Shown: positions 1-5,972 of the stretch, one piece after another
Position numbering within the stretch: the first letter of the stretch is position 1
Layout of the letters: the number at the start of each line of letters is the position of its first letter
DNA from: JABDDM01 sp038240295
Lineage (GTDB): Bacteria; Bacteroidota; Ignavibacteria; Palsa-1295
Direction of reading: 5' to 3'
Assembly: GCA_038240295.1 (NCBI GenBank)
Contig: JBBSDW010000121.1
Location: 1-10,213 of the forward strand
DNA length: 10,213 nucleotides
Notes under the pieces: generated by a model
Told to the model about the DNA's origin: nothing
The model's database searches: none
Seen by the model: the letters and a program-made list of their open reading frames with translations, nothing else
Made by a program: the position numbers and the translations under genes

Positions 1-21
1 ACCCACATTTAGATTTTACGC

Positions 22-303
22 ATGTCACGTTCGCTGAAAAAAGGACCATATATCAACGAGAAGCTTCTCCAAAAGGTCGAGGCGCTCAATGCGACACGCA
101 CCAAAAAGGTCGTAAAGACCTGGGCGCGCGCAACGACGATCTCGCCTGAGCTCATCGGCCACACGTTCACCGTCCATAACGGTAACAAGTTCATTCCGGT
201 CTATGTATCGGAGAACATGGTCGGTCACAAGCTCGGAGAGTTTGCTCCGACGCGTACGTTCCGCGGCCACTCAGGCACGAAGACAGAAAAGGCAACGAAG
301 TAA
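22..303 (+). CDS. rpsS: 30S ribosomal protein S19
   Basis: S19 sits in the head of the 30S subunit and forms a complex with S13 that contacts 16S rRNA and the A-site region. The 93-residue product has the usual family length. It starts with the typical MSRSLKKGPY and carries the family signature HKLGEFAPTRTFRGH near residues 69-83. The ATG at 22 is the natural start, and there is no Shine-Dalgarno sequence in the 21 visible upstream bases. It is the first gene of the window, with rplV 13 nt downstream, as expected for the S10 operon order rplB-rpsS-rplV. The identification is secure. Confidence 0.98.
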   Translation: MSRSLKKGPYINEKLLQKVEALNATRTKKVVKTWARATTISPELIGHTFTVHNGNKFIPVYVSENMVGHKLGEFAPTRTFRGHSGTKTEKATK

Positions 304-316
304 CGATTTTCAGATC

Positions 317-826
317 ATGGCAGAAGCCCGCGCTCAGAAAAAGAATATCATGGGGTCACCGCGTAAGATGCGTCTTATGCTCGATCTCATTCGCGGTAAG
401 CGAGTACAGGAAGCGATCAGCATCCTGCACTTTGCACCCAACCACGCATCGATCGTGGCCGAGCAGACGCTCCGTAGTGCGATCGCGAATTTTCAGTTGA
501 AGCCGCAGCATGGCCGCTACGACGTTGAAGATCTCGTCGTCAAGGAATGTTTCGCCGATGGCGGTCCGATGCTCAAGCGTGTGCTTCCGGCTCCGATGGG
601 TCGTGCATTCCGCGTTCGCAAGCGTTCGAACCATATCACGATCGTGATCGGCGACAAGCCGGCTCAGCAGAACGATCGCTCGGGCAAGAAGGCAGAAGGA
701 ACGGCAACGAAGAAAGCTTCGAAGAAAACCGCGACTTCAGCCAAAACTGCCGAAACTGAGATCGCGAAGAAGCCGGCTAAGAAAACTTCGACGAAGAAAG
801 CAGACGCCGCTAAAAAAGGCGAATAA
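317..826 (+). CDS. rplV: 50S ribosomal protein L22 with lysine-rich C-terminal tail
   Basis: L22 binds 23S rRNA, and its long beta-hairpin lines the peptide exit tunnel. The 169-residue product has an L22 core over roughly residues 1-113, including the hairpin and the C-terminal signature around GRAFRVRKRSNHITIVI (residues 95-111). Residues 114-169 form a tail of Lys, Ala, Thr and Glu with repeated KK motifs (KKAS, KKPAKK, STKKA) that is absent from the usual 110-120 residue L22. The open frame extends upstream into rpsS, but the ATG at 317 (MAEARAQKKN) gives the family N-terminus and the normal 13-nt spacing, so I chose it. No clear Shine-Dalgarno sequence is present. Confidence 0.97.
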   Translation: MAEARAQKKNIMGSPRKMRLMLDLIRGKRVQEAISILHFAPNHASIVAEQTLRSAIANFQLKPQHGRYDVEDLVVKECFADGGPMLKRVLPAPMGRAFRVRKRSNHITIVIGDKPAQQNDRSGKKAEGTATKKASKKTATSAKTAETEIAKKPAKKTSTKKADAAKKGE

Positions 827-861
827 CAATTTTTTGCAACAGCATTTATACTTCTTTATTT

Positions 862-866
862 GAGGT
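862..866 (+). promoter_or_regulatory. Shine-Dalgarno site of rpsC
   Basis: GAGGT lies 5 nt before the TTG start of rpsC. It is the only strong Shine-Dalgarno match I see among the ribosomal genes in this window, and it supports the non-ATG start. Confidence 0.7.
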
Positions 867-871
867 AACGC

Positions 872-1795
872 TTGGGACAGAAGACTAACCCGATTGGCTT
901 CAGACTCGCAGTCACCAGAGCATGGGACGCGCGCTGGTACGATGATAAGAATTTCGCGCAGAAGCTCGAAGAGGATAACCTCATTCGCGCCTATGTCAAG
1001 AACCGTCTGAAGCGCGCGGGAATTTCGAAGCTTACGCTCGATCGTACGACCAAGCGTATCGTGCTGACGATCCATACATCACGCCCTGGCGTGGTGATCG
1101 GAAAGAGCGGCAAGGAGATCTCGCAGCTCGAAGAAGAGCTGAAGAACGTCACGGCAGGCAAGGAAGTAAAGATCCTGATCAACGAAGTCAAGCGTCCCGA
1201 AACGGATGCGCAGCTTATCGCGGATCAGATCGCACAGCAGCTTGAAGGTCGTATCAGCTTCCGCCGCGCAATGAAGGGCGCAATCTCTTCGGCGATGCGC
1301 TCCGGTGCTGAAGGTATTCGTGTCATGTGCGCAGGCCGCCTCGGCGGTGCTGAAATTGCGCGCTCGGAGCAGTATAAAGAGGGACGTATCCCGCTGCATA
1401 CGCTTCGCGCCGATATCGACTTTGCAAAGGGTACCGCACAGACCGTCTATGGTGCGATCGGTATCAAAGTGTGGGTTTGCCATGGTGACATCATCGGGCA
1501 GACACCGATCCAGCTTGCTGCAGAACTTGCGGTAAATGGGACGGAAAAGAACGACAAGCGTCCGATCGTTTCGGCAGCAGGCGGCGAGCGTCGCAGAAGC
1601 CGTGGCGGTGATCGTGGCGAAAGTCGCGGAGGAGATCGCGGCGGTGACAGAGGCGGAGATCGTGGTGGTGATCGTGGCGGAAGCCGTGGTGGTGATCGCG
1701 GTGGCAGCCGAGGCGGTGGCCGTGGTCGCGGTGGTGAGTCGGGTGGCGGCACAGGTGGTGCGGCCGAACTCAAGCTCAAATCCGAAACAAAGTAA
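872..1795 (+). CDS. rpsC: 30S ribosomal protein S3 with RGG-repeat C-terminal tail
   Basis: S3 lies at the mRNA entry site of the 30S head, where with S4 and S5 it takes part in mRNA unwinding. The TTG start at 872 gives the family N-terminus MGQKTNPIGFRL. Features seen are a KH type 2 domain with the GxxG loop GKSG at residues 77-80 (within RPGVVIGKSG) and the C-terminal S3 domain ending near WVCHGDIIGQ (residues 201-210). Usual bacterial S3 proteins are about 210-240 residues; this one has 307. The extra tail contains an Arg/Gly-rich block at residues 241-290 with ten RGG triplets, mostly as DRGG and SRGG units, and ends in a short charged segment. A 45-nt spacer separates it from rplV. Confidence 0.97.
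   Translation: MGQKTNPIGFRLAVTRAWDARWYDDKNFAQKLEEDNLIRAYVKNRLKRAGISKLTLDRTTKRIVLTIHTSRPGVVIGKSGKEISQLEEELKNVTAGKEVKILINEVKRPETDAQLIADQIAQQLEGRISFRRAMKGAISSAMRSGAEGIRVMCAGRLGGAEIARSEQYKEGRIPLHTLRADIDFAKGTAQTVYGAIGIKVWVCHGDIIGQTPIQLAAELAVNGTEKNDKRPIVSAAGGERRRSRGGDRGESRGGDRGGDRGGDRGGDRGGSRGGDRGGSRGGGRGRGGESGGGTGGAAELKLKSETK
1592..1741 (+). repeat. Tandem DRGG/SRGG-coding repeat in rpsC
   Basis: This stretch encodes residues 241-290 of S3 as repeated 4-residue units (DRGG or SRGG), giving ten RGG triplets. At DNA level the units are degenerate 12-mers around (GA/AG)YCGYGGHGGT, with varied third positions. This suggests the peptide repeat has been kept by selection or expanded long ago, and is not a recent slippage product. 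Confidence 0.85.
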
Positions 1796-1806
1796 TTTAG
1801 AGAAGC

Positions 1807-1834
1807 GCCCACGATCGAACTGTCGTACGTGGGC
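1807..1834 (+). promoter_or_regulatory. Hairpin in the rpsC-rplP spacer
   Basis: GCCCACG (1807-1813) pairs perfectly with CGTGGGC (1828-1834). Inside, a 2x2 internal loop is followed by CGA/TCG pairs and a 4-nt loop ACTG. A small CCC-GAAA-GGG hairpin with a GNRA tetraloop follows at 1838-1847. No T-run follows, so this is not a standard intrinsic terminator. It could be a processing site, an mRNA stabiliser or a protein-binding structure; the function is unknown. Confidence 0.6.
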
Positions 1835-1869
1835 TGTCCCGAAAGGGCATTTAAGAGCAAAACGTAGTC

Positions 1870-2307
1870 ATGCTTCTTCCGAAAAGAGTTAAATATCGTA
1901 AGACACAGCGCGGGAAAGTCTCGGGCGTCGAAAGCCGTGGTACACTTGTATCATTCGGAACATTCGGCCTCAAGTCTTTGGAATCGGGTTGGATCACGAG
2001 CCGGCAGATCGAAGCCGTTCGCGTCACGCTTTCTCGTACGATGAAGCGCGATGGAAAGATCTGGATCCGTATTTTCCCAGACAAGCCGATCACGAAGAAG
2101 CCAGCCGAAACTCGTATGGGTTCGGGTAAGGGTTCGCCGGAGTTCTGGGTAGCAGTTGTGCGTCCGGGCCGTGTGATGTTCGAGATCGGTGGCGTTTCGA
2201 AAGAGATCGCCGAAGAAGCTATGCGTCTTTCGTCGCACAAGCTTCCCGTGAAGACCAAGATGGTCATTCGCCCCGATTACATCGCGGAAGTAGCAGTTAA
2301 AAAATAA
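1870..2307 (+). CDS. rplP: 50S ribosomal protein L16
   Basis: L16 organises the A-site region of the 50S subunit and contacts the elbow of tRNA. The 145-residue product is slightly longer than the usual 136-144. It begins MLLPKRVKYRKTQRGK, close to the family pattern MLxPKRxKxRKxxKG. It also contains TRMGSGKGSPEFWVA (residues 81-95); the Arg at 82 corresponds to the arginine that is hydroxylated in E. coli L16. The 74-nt spacer from rpsC carries a hairpin. There is no Shine-Dalgarno sequence, and TTTAAG occurs 14 nt before the ATG. Confidence 0.98.
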   Translation: MLLPKRVKYRKTQRGKVSGVESRGTLVSFGTFGLKSLESGWITSRQIEAVRVTLSRTMKRDGKIWIRIFPDKPITKKPAETRMGSGKGSPEFWVAVVRPGRVMFEIGGVSKEIAEEAMRLSSHKLPVKTKMVIRPDYIAEVAVKK

Positions 2308-2330
2308 GCTCAGGCTAAAGCAACAACGAC

Positions 2331-2540
2331 ATGAAGGGCTTAAAGTACACAGAATTGAAGACGCAGGACACCGCACATCTGAAGCGTCAGATCGCGGAGA
2401 ACCAGTCGCGGATTACCACACTCGAATTCCAGAAGGTGATCGGTCAGCTTGATAATCACGCGCAGATCAATACGCTCCGCCGCGATGTCGCACGCATGAA
2501 GACTGCCCTGCGCGAGCAGGAATTGGCTGCAAAGAATTAA
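2331..2540 (+). CDS. rpmC: 50S ribosomal protein L29
   Basis: L29 is a small two-helix protein near the tunnel exit, where with L23 it forms part of the docking site for nascent-chain factors. The 69-residue product has the usual length. It shows the family pattern: an N-terminal helix (MKGLKYTELKTQD), then helices with LEFQKVIGQLDN and the closing IxxxRRDVARMKTALRE. It lies between rplP and rpsQ, 23 nt after rplP, which is its canonical place. The identification rests on both sequence and position. Confidence 0.95.
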   Translation: MKGLKYTELKTQDTAHLKRQIAENQSRITTLEFQKVIGQLDNHAQINTLRRDVARMKTALREQELAAKN

Positions 2541-2559
2541 GAGTAGATAATTGACAACA

Positions 2560-2997
2560 ATGGCAGAGAATCAATCGGCAGATCAGGCAACAGAAGCACC
2601 GGCAGCAGAGCAGAATACAGCTCCAGCAGCGTCGGCGCCAGTTGAAACAGCAGCATTTGCTCCGAAAGTAGCAAAGGCGAAGGCCGAGCCGAAAGCAAAG
2701 GCAGCCCCGAAGGCAGTAGAGACCCCGGCAGAAGCTGAAGCGATCGTTCGAGCTCGCCGCAAAGAACGCGTTGGCAAAGTCGTAAGCGACAAGATGGATA
2801 AGACGATCGTCGTCACACTCGAGCGCCAGGTGCCACACAAGCTCTACAAAAAGTATTTTAAGAAGACGACCAAGTTCGTCGCCCATAACGAGAACAACGA
2901 TGCGAAGGCGGGCGATACCGTGCGCATCATGGAGACCCGTCCGCTTTCGAAGACGAAGCGCTGGCGCGTTGTCGAAGTTGTCGAGCGTGCAAAGTAA
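2560..2997 (+). CDS. rpsQ: 30S ribosomal protein S17 with Ala/Pro/Lys-rich N-terminal extension
   Basis: S17 is a primary 16S rRNA-binding protein with an OB fold in the 30S body. The last 80 or so residues are the S17 core: RKERVGKVVSDKMDKTIVV, then HKLYKKYFKKTTKFVAHN, then GDTVRIMETRPLSKTKRWR. About 66 residues precede it, rich in Ala, Pro, Glu and Lys, while ordinary S17 is about 80-90 residues in total. The first half of the extension is acidic to neutral and the second half is lysine-rich (KVAKAKAEPKAKAAPKA). I chose the ATG at 2560 (MAENQ, 145 residues); an in-frame TTG at 2551 would add three residues. There is no Shine-Dalgarno sequence. The gene lies 19 nt after rpmC. Confidence 0.95.
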   Translation: MAENQSADQATEAPAAEQNTAPAASAPVETAAFAPKVAKAKAEPKAKAAPKAVETPAEAEAIVRARRKERVGKVVSDKMDKTIVVTLERQVPHKLYKKYFKKTTKFVAHNENNDAKAGDTVRIMETRPLSKTKRWRVVEVVERAK

Positions 2998-3060
2998 TTG
3001 AGCCTCGTCTCAAGCTGCATTGCAAGGTTGATCGTTAACAGATTGTATCAGTAAAGAGCC

Positions 3061-3429
3061 ATGATCCAGGAAGAGTCGAACTTAGTCGTAGCAGATAACT
3101 CGGGTGCCAAGCGCGTCCGCTGTATCCGTGTCCTTGGCGGCCACGAGCGTCGTTATGCGGGCGTCGGCGATATGATCGTCGTCACCGTCAAAGCAGCGAT
3201 CCCGAACGGCCAGGTCAAGAAGGGCGAAGTCTCGAAGGCGGTCATCGTCCGCACGAAGAAGGAAACGCGCCGTAAGGATGGCAGCTATATCCGCTTCGAC
3301 GAGAACGCTGTCGTACTCCTGAACGCGCAGGGCGAACCGCGCGGTACGCGCATCTTCGGACCGGTTGCCCGCGAACTTCGCGAACGCCAGTATATGAAGA
3401 TCATTTCGCTTGCACCTGAAGTCATCTAA
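3061..3429 (+). CDS. rplN: 50S ribosomal protein L14
   Basis: L14 binds 23S rRNA at the subunit interface, where it takes part in bridge formation with the 30S. The 122-residue product matches the family exactly in length. It begins MIQEESNLVVADNSGAKRVRCIRVLGG and includes VTVKAAIPNGQVKKGEVSKAV, followed by RIFGPVARELRE near residues 100-111. A 63-nt spacer separates it from rpsQ; this is the classical start of the spc part of the cluster, but I see no convincing promoter there. The extra length common in S3, S17 and L5 here is absent. Confidence 0.98.
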   Translation: MIQEESNLVVADNSGAKRVRCIRVLGGHERRYAGVGDMIVVTVKAAIPNGQVKKGEVSKAVIVRTKKETRRKDGSYIRFDENAVVLLNAQGEPRGTRIFGPVARELRERQYMKIISLAPEVI

Positions 3430-3459
3430 GACTGTAGAAAAAGTTTAAGTAGAATTGCG

Positions 3460-3783
3460 ATGAAGATCAAGAAGAACGATACAGTCGAAGTCACGACCGG
3501 CAAGAACCGCGGAAAGCGCGGCAAGGTATTGCGCGTCTATAACGAGACCGAGCGCGTACTGGTCGAAGGTGTCAATATCCAGAAGAAGCACGAGCGTCCT
3601 TCAGCCAAGAATCAGCAAGGGGGCATCACCCAGAAGGAAGCGCCGATCCACGTTTCAAACGTGATGCTGATCGATCCGAAGACCAACGAGCGCACACGTG
3701 TCGGCAAGCGCGGCATCGAAGCTGCCTCTGGCAAAATGCGGATGGAGCGCTACGCAAAGCGCTCGGGCGAAGCAATTGCATAA
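3460..3783 (+). CDS. rplX: 50S ribosomal protein L24
   Basis: L24 is an early assembly protein of the 50S subunit that binds the 5' domain of 23S rRNA. The 107-residue product has the usual length. A KOW motif lies at its start (KIKKNDTVEVTTGKNRGKRG, residues 2-21). The family segment VEGVNIQKKHERPS follows (about residues 35-48), then GGITQKEAPIHVSNVMLIDP. There is no Shine-Dalgarno sequence, and TTTAAG lies 10 nt before the ATG. The gene is 30 nt after rplN, in canonical order. Confidence 0.98.
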   Translation: MKIKKNDTVEVTTGKNRGKRGKVLRVYNETERVLVEGVNIQKKHERPSAKNQQGGITQKEAPIHVSNVMLIDPKTNERTRVGKRGIEAASGKMRMERYAKRSGEAIA

Positions 3784-3811
3784 AGTTTATCTGACGGCAA
3801 CTATCGTCAGA
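3783..3811 (+). promoter_or_regulatory. Hairpin and shared 13-mer in the rplX-rplE spacer
   Basis: TCTGACG (3790-3796) pairs with CGTCAGA (3805-3811) across an 8-nt loop, ending 20 nt before the rplE start. The 13-mer AAGTTTATCTGAC at 3783-3795 forms the left arm and recurs at 4602-4614 in the spacer after rplE, but without the pairing arm. No T-run follows. In E. coli the S8 repressor acts near the rplE start, but nothing here resembles that site closely enough for me to claim it. Confidence 0.5.
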
Positions 3812-3831
3812 ACATAAGATAAGAGAATACG

Positions 3832-4590
3832 ATGGCGGACGACAAGAAGGCAAAAGGCGGAGCAGCAAAGGGCGGCGATAAAGCAGCCAAAGGCGGCAAT
3901 GCTGGTGGAGCAAAAGGCGGAAACGCCGGGGGCGCATCAAAAGGCGAGAAGAAAGAGAAACGCGTAAAGGGCGGCGAAGAAGCTCCTCGCGAGAACGCGG
4001 GCGGCGATAGCGGTCCGGTTGTTCCTGCTCGCTTGCACTTGAAGTATAAGAGCGATGTCATCCCTGCACTGATGAAGCGTTTCAATTACGCGAACGTTAA
4101 TCAGGTGCCGGTCATCGAAAAGATCGCGATCAACATCGGCGTTGGCGACGCAACAAGCGATCAGAAATTGCTTGAAGCTGCCGTTCGCGATCTTGAAGCG
4201 ATCTCGGGTCAGAAGCCTGCGATCACAAAGTCGAAGAAGTCGATCTCGAACTTCAAGCTTCGTGAGAACCAGCCGATCGGCTGCCGCGTCACGCTTCGCC
4301 GCGCACGCATGTATGAATTTTTGGATCGTCTGATGACGACTTCCATCCCGCGTATTCGTGATTTCCGTGGCATTCCCGACAAGTCGTTCGACGGCCGTGG
4401 CAATTACACGCTTGGTATTCGCGAGCAGATCATCTTTCCTGAGATCGACGTCGATAAGGTGACCCGCATCACAGGTATGGATATCACGTTCGCAACGAGC
4501 GCGAACACGGACGAAGAAGCACTCGAGTTGCTCAAAGCATTTGGCCTTCCCTTCCGTAAAAAAGAAGGCGAACAAGCACAAGGCGCGTAA
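3832..4590 (+). CDS. rplE: 50S ribosomal protein L5 with Lys/Gly-rich N-terminal extension
   Basis: L5 binds 5S rRNA in the central protuberance and contacts P-site tRNA. The core starts near residue 65 (PARLHLKYKSDVIPALMKRF). It includes EKIAINIGVGDA (96-107), GQKPAITKSKKSISNFKLRE (about 126-145), IPRIRDFRG (172-180) and YTLGIREQIIFPEI (192-205). Normal bacterial L5 is about 180 residues; this product has 252. The extra 63 or so N-terminal residues are low-complexity, built from KGG, AKGG and NAGG units with a KKEKRVKGGEE segment. The ATG at 3832 (MADDKKAKGG) is the only sensible start, because the repeat is in frame and continuous with the core. There is no strong Shine-Dalgarno sequence. 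Confidence 0.96.
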   Translation: MADDKKAKGGAAKGGDKAAKGGNAGGAKGGNAGGASKGEKKEKRVKGGEEAPRENAGGDSGPVVPARLHLKYKSDVIPALMKRFNYANVNQVPVIEKIAINIGVGDATSDQKLLEAAVRDLEAISGQKPAITKSKKSISNFKLRENQPIGCRVTLRRARMYEFLDRLMTTSIPRIRDFRGIPDKSFDGRGNYTLGIREQIIFPEIDVDKVTRITGMDITFATSANTDEEALELLKAFGLPFRKKEGEQAQGA

Positions 4591-4601
4591 AAGAGATTAT
4601 C

Positions 4602-4614
4602 AAGTTTATCTGAC
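4602..4614 (+). repeat. Second copy of the 13-mer AAGTTTATCTGAC
   Basis: This is an exact copy of bases 3783-3795, also in a ribosomal spacer and also shortly after a stop codon (rplE here, rplX there). A single 13-mer match within 10 kb can occur by chance, but both copies lying in the short spacers either side of rplE makes a shared origin possible. Confidence 0.45.
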
Positions 4615-4629
4615 TAACGAGAGATACAC

Positions 4630-4815
4630 GTGGCAAGATTAGCCCTTAGAGTCAAGGCAAAGCGGGTTCCGAAATTTTCAACCCGCAAGCACAACCGTTG
4701 CAATCGCTGCGGCCGCTCGCGCGCGTATTACCGCAAGTTCGGTGTATGCCGTTTGTGCTTCCGCGAACTCGCTTTGGATGGAAAGATCCCAGGCGTGCGC
4801 AAGTCGAGCTGGTGA
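4630..4815 (+). CDS. rpsN: 30S ribosomal protein S14, zinc-binding type
   Basis: S14 is a late assembly protein of the 30S head next to S3, S10 and S19. The 61-residue product is the short, zinc-containing (C+) form: two CxxC pairs, C24-C27 and C40-C43, bracket a basic stretch (RSRAYYRKFGV). It ends with the family motif GKIPGVRKSSW. The start is GTG at 4630 (MARLALRVKAKRVPKFSTRK) with no good Shine-Dalgarno sequence. It lies in the canonical place between rplE and rpsH. The zinc-free form of about 100 residues is excluded by length and by the four cysteines. Confidence 0.97.
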   Translation: MARLALRVKAKRVPKFSTRKHNRCNRCGRSRAYYRKFGVCRLCFRELALDGKIPGVRKSSW

Positions 4816-4859
4816 TCCTTAGGCAAGGATGAAGGCAGAAGGATGAGGGATGAAGGTGG
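4815..4859 (+). repeat. Degenerate heptanucleotide tandem repeat (AAGGATG type) with a short inverted repeat
   Basis: Five consecutive heptamers run in register from 4825 to 4859: AAGGATG, AAGGCAG, AAGGATG, AGGGATG, AAGGTGG. Just before them ATCCTT (4815-4820) pairs with AAGGAT (4825-4830), with a 4-nt loop, overlapping the rpsN stop codon. The block accounts for the large size of the rpsN-rpsH spacer (113 nt, the longest in this operon). Short tandem heptamer repeats of this style are known from intergenic DNA of cyanobacteria and some other bacteria. The rest of the spacer (4860-4928) shows nothing I can name. Confidence 0.65.
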
Positions 4860-4928
4860 GGCAAGAGCTTACTCTCATTCGCTTTGTAAGACAACATGAG
4901 ATTTTGGTTTTTACTTGTAGTTTAGTGA

Positions 4929-5315
4929 ATGGATACGATCGGAGATTTTCTTACACGTCTGCGTAACGCCCTTAGGGCGCGTCATAAGTACGTTGATGTT
5001 CCTGCATCGAACTTGAAACTCGCAATGAGCGAGATCCTGAAAGAGCAGGGATACATCGAGACGGTTGAGCGCTCGGAAGATGGCAAGCAGGGTATGCTCA
5101 GGATCACCCTGAAGTATGCGAATGGCGCTCCGGCGATCATCGGCATCAAGCGTATCTCTACGCCTGGTCTTCGACGCTACACCGCAGCCAAGGAAACGCC
5201 GCGTGTCCTTTCCGGACTCGGTATCGCGATCATCTCTACGCCGAAAGGTGTGATGACCGATAAGCAGGCCCGTCAGATGAACGTCGGCGGCGAAGTACTC
5301 TGCTACGTTTGGTAA
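4929..5315 (+). CDS. rpsH: 30S ribosomal protein S8
   Basis: S8 is a primary binding protein of the central domain of 16S rRNA, and in E. coli it is also the translational repressor of the spc operon. The 128-residue product has family length. It opens MDTIGDFLTRLRNALRARH, a shortened version of the usual MxxTDPIADMLTRIRNA start. It ends with the family signature GIAIISTPKGVMTDKQAR followed by NVGGEVLCYVW. The ATG at 4929 is directly preceded by an AT-rich leader without a Shine-Dalgarno sequence. It follows rpsN after an unusually long spacer. Confidence 0.98.
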   Translation: MDTIGDFLTRLRNALRARHKYVDVPASNLKLAMSEILKEQGYIETVERSEDGKQGMLRITLKYANGAPAIIGIKRISTPGLRRYTAAKETPRVLSGLGIAIISTPKGVMTDKQARQMNVGGEVLCYVW

Positions 5316-5390
5316 CGGGTTGTTTTAAGATTTTTTTAGGATAGCTGCAGCGTCCATTTCGGATTCGCGTAAGCTCATAACACAAGAACA

Positions 5391-5930
5391 ATGTCAAGAA
5401 TCGGAAAGAAGCTGATCACCCTCCCTAAGGGCGTGACAGTCGAGAATACAGACGGACGAGTGATCGTCAAAGGACCGAAAGGGACGCTTTCGGAAAAGAT
5501 GCCGGCAGGTATCACGATGACGAACGAGAACGGCGAATTAAAATTTCAGCGCCCATCGGATGTTGCGATGGACCGCGCTCTGCACGGCCTCGCTCGCGCG
5601 CTAACCAATAACATGGTCGAAGGCGTGACGAACGGCTTTACGAAGAAGCTCGAAATGGTCGGCGTCGGATTTAAAGCAGAGAAGAAGGGCAAGTGGATCC
5701 AGTTCGCGCTTGGATTCTCGCATCCGATCATTCTTCAGGTACCGCCTGAGATCACGGTAGATGTTCCGGCTCCTACGCAGGTAACCGTTACAGGAATTGA
5801 TAAGCAGTTGGTTGGTGCCGTCGCCGCGAAGATCCGCAGCATGCGCCCACCGGAGCCTTACAAGGGTAAGGGCGTTAAGTACGCTGGCGAGAAGATCATC
5901 CGCAAGGCTGGTAAGACTGCAGGCAAGTAA
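5391..5930 (+). CDS. rplF: 50S ribosomal protein L6
   Basis: L6 has two repeated alpha/beta domains and binds helix 97 of 23S rRNA close to the factor-binding centre. The 179-residue product has normal length. It begins MSRIGKKLITLPKGVTV and has the domain-1 segment VIVKGPKGTLSEKMP. In domain 2 it has VTGIDKQLVGAVAAKIRSMR followed by PPEPYKGKGVKYAGEKIIRKAGK, the L6 signature near the C-terminus. A 75-nt spacer precedes it, with TTTAAGAT at 5324-5331 and a T-run at 5331-5337 but no supporting strong stem. There is no Shine-Dalgarno sequence. Confidence 0.98.
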   Translation: MSRIGKKLITLPKGVTVENTDGRVIVKGPKGTLSEKMPAGITMTNENGELKFQRPSDVAMDRALHGLARALTNNMVEGVTNGFTKKLEMVGVGFKAEKKGKWIQFALGFSHPIILQVPPEITVDVPAPTQVTVTGIDKQLVGAVAAKIRSMRPPEPYKGKGVKYAGEKIIRKAGKTAGK

Positions 5931-5972
5931 GCGAGAACGAACGATCGTGCGCGAGTAATTAAATTTTGTTGA

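Noticed and set aside
479..486. GCGATCGC palindrome (HIP1-like), also at 6250-6257
   Set aside because: Only two copies, both inside coding sequence and explained by common ATC and GCG codons; no enrichment that would suggest a cyanobacterial origin.
1447..1860. Minus-strand proline-rich open frame opposite rpsC
   Set aside because: It is the complement of the RGG-coding repeat and has no independent support.
2998..3013. TTGAG/CTCAA stem after rpsQ
   Set aside because: A five-pair, AT-containing stem is too weak to separate from chance.
5304..5311. TACGTTTG, a perfect match to the TAnnTTTG -7 element
   Set aside because: It encodes the conserved YVW end of S8, and there is no TTG at the expected distance upstream, so it is explained by coding sequence.
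5331..5337. Seven T residues in the rpsH-rplF spacer, possible terminator
   Set aside because: No stable stem lies directly before the T-run, and a stop inside the operon would be unexpected.
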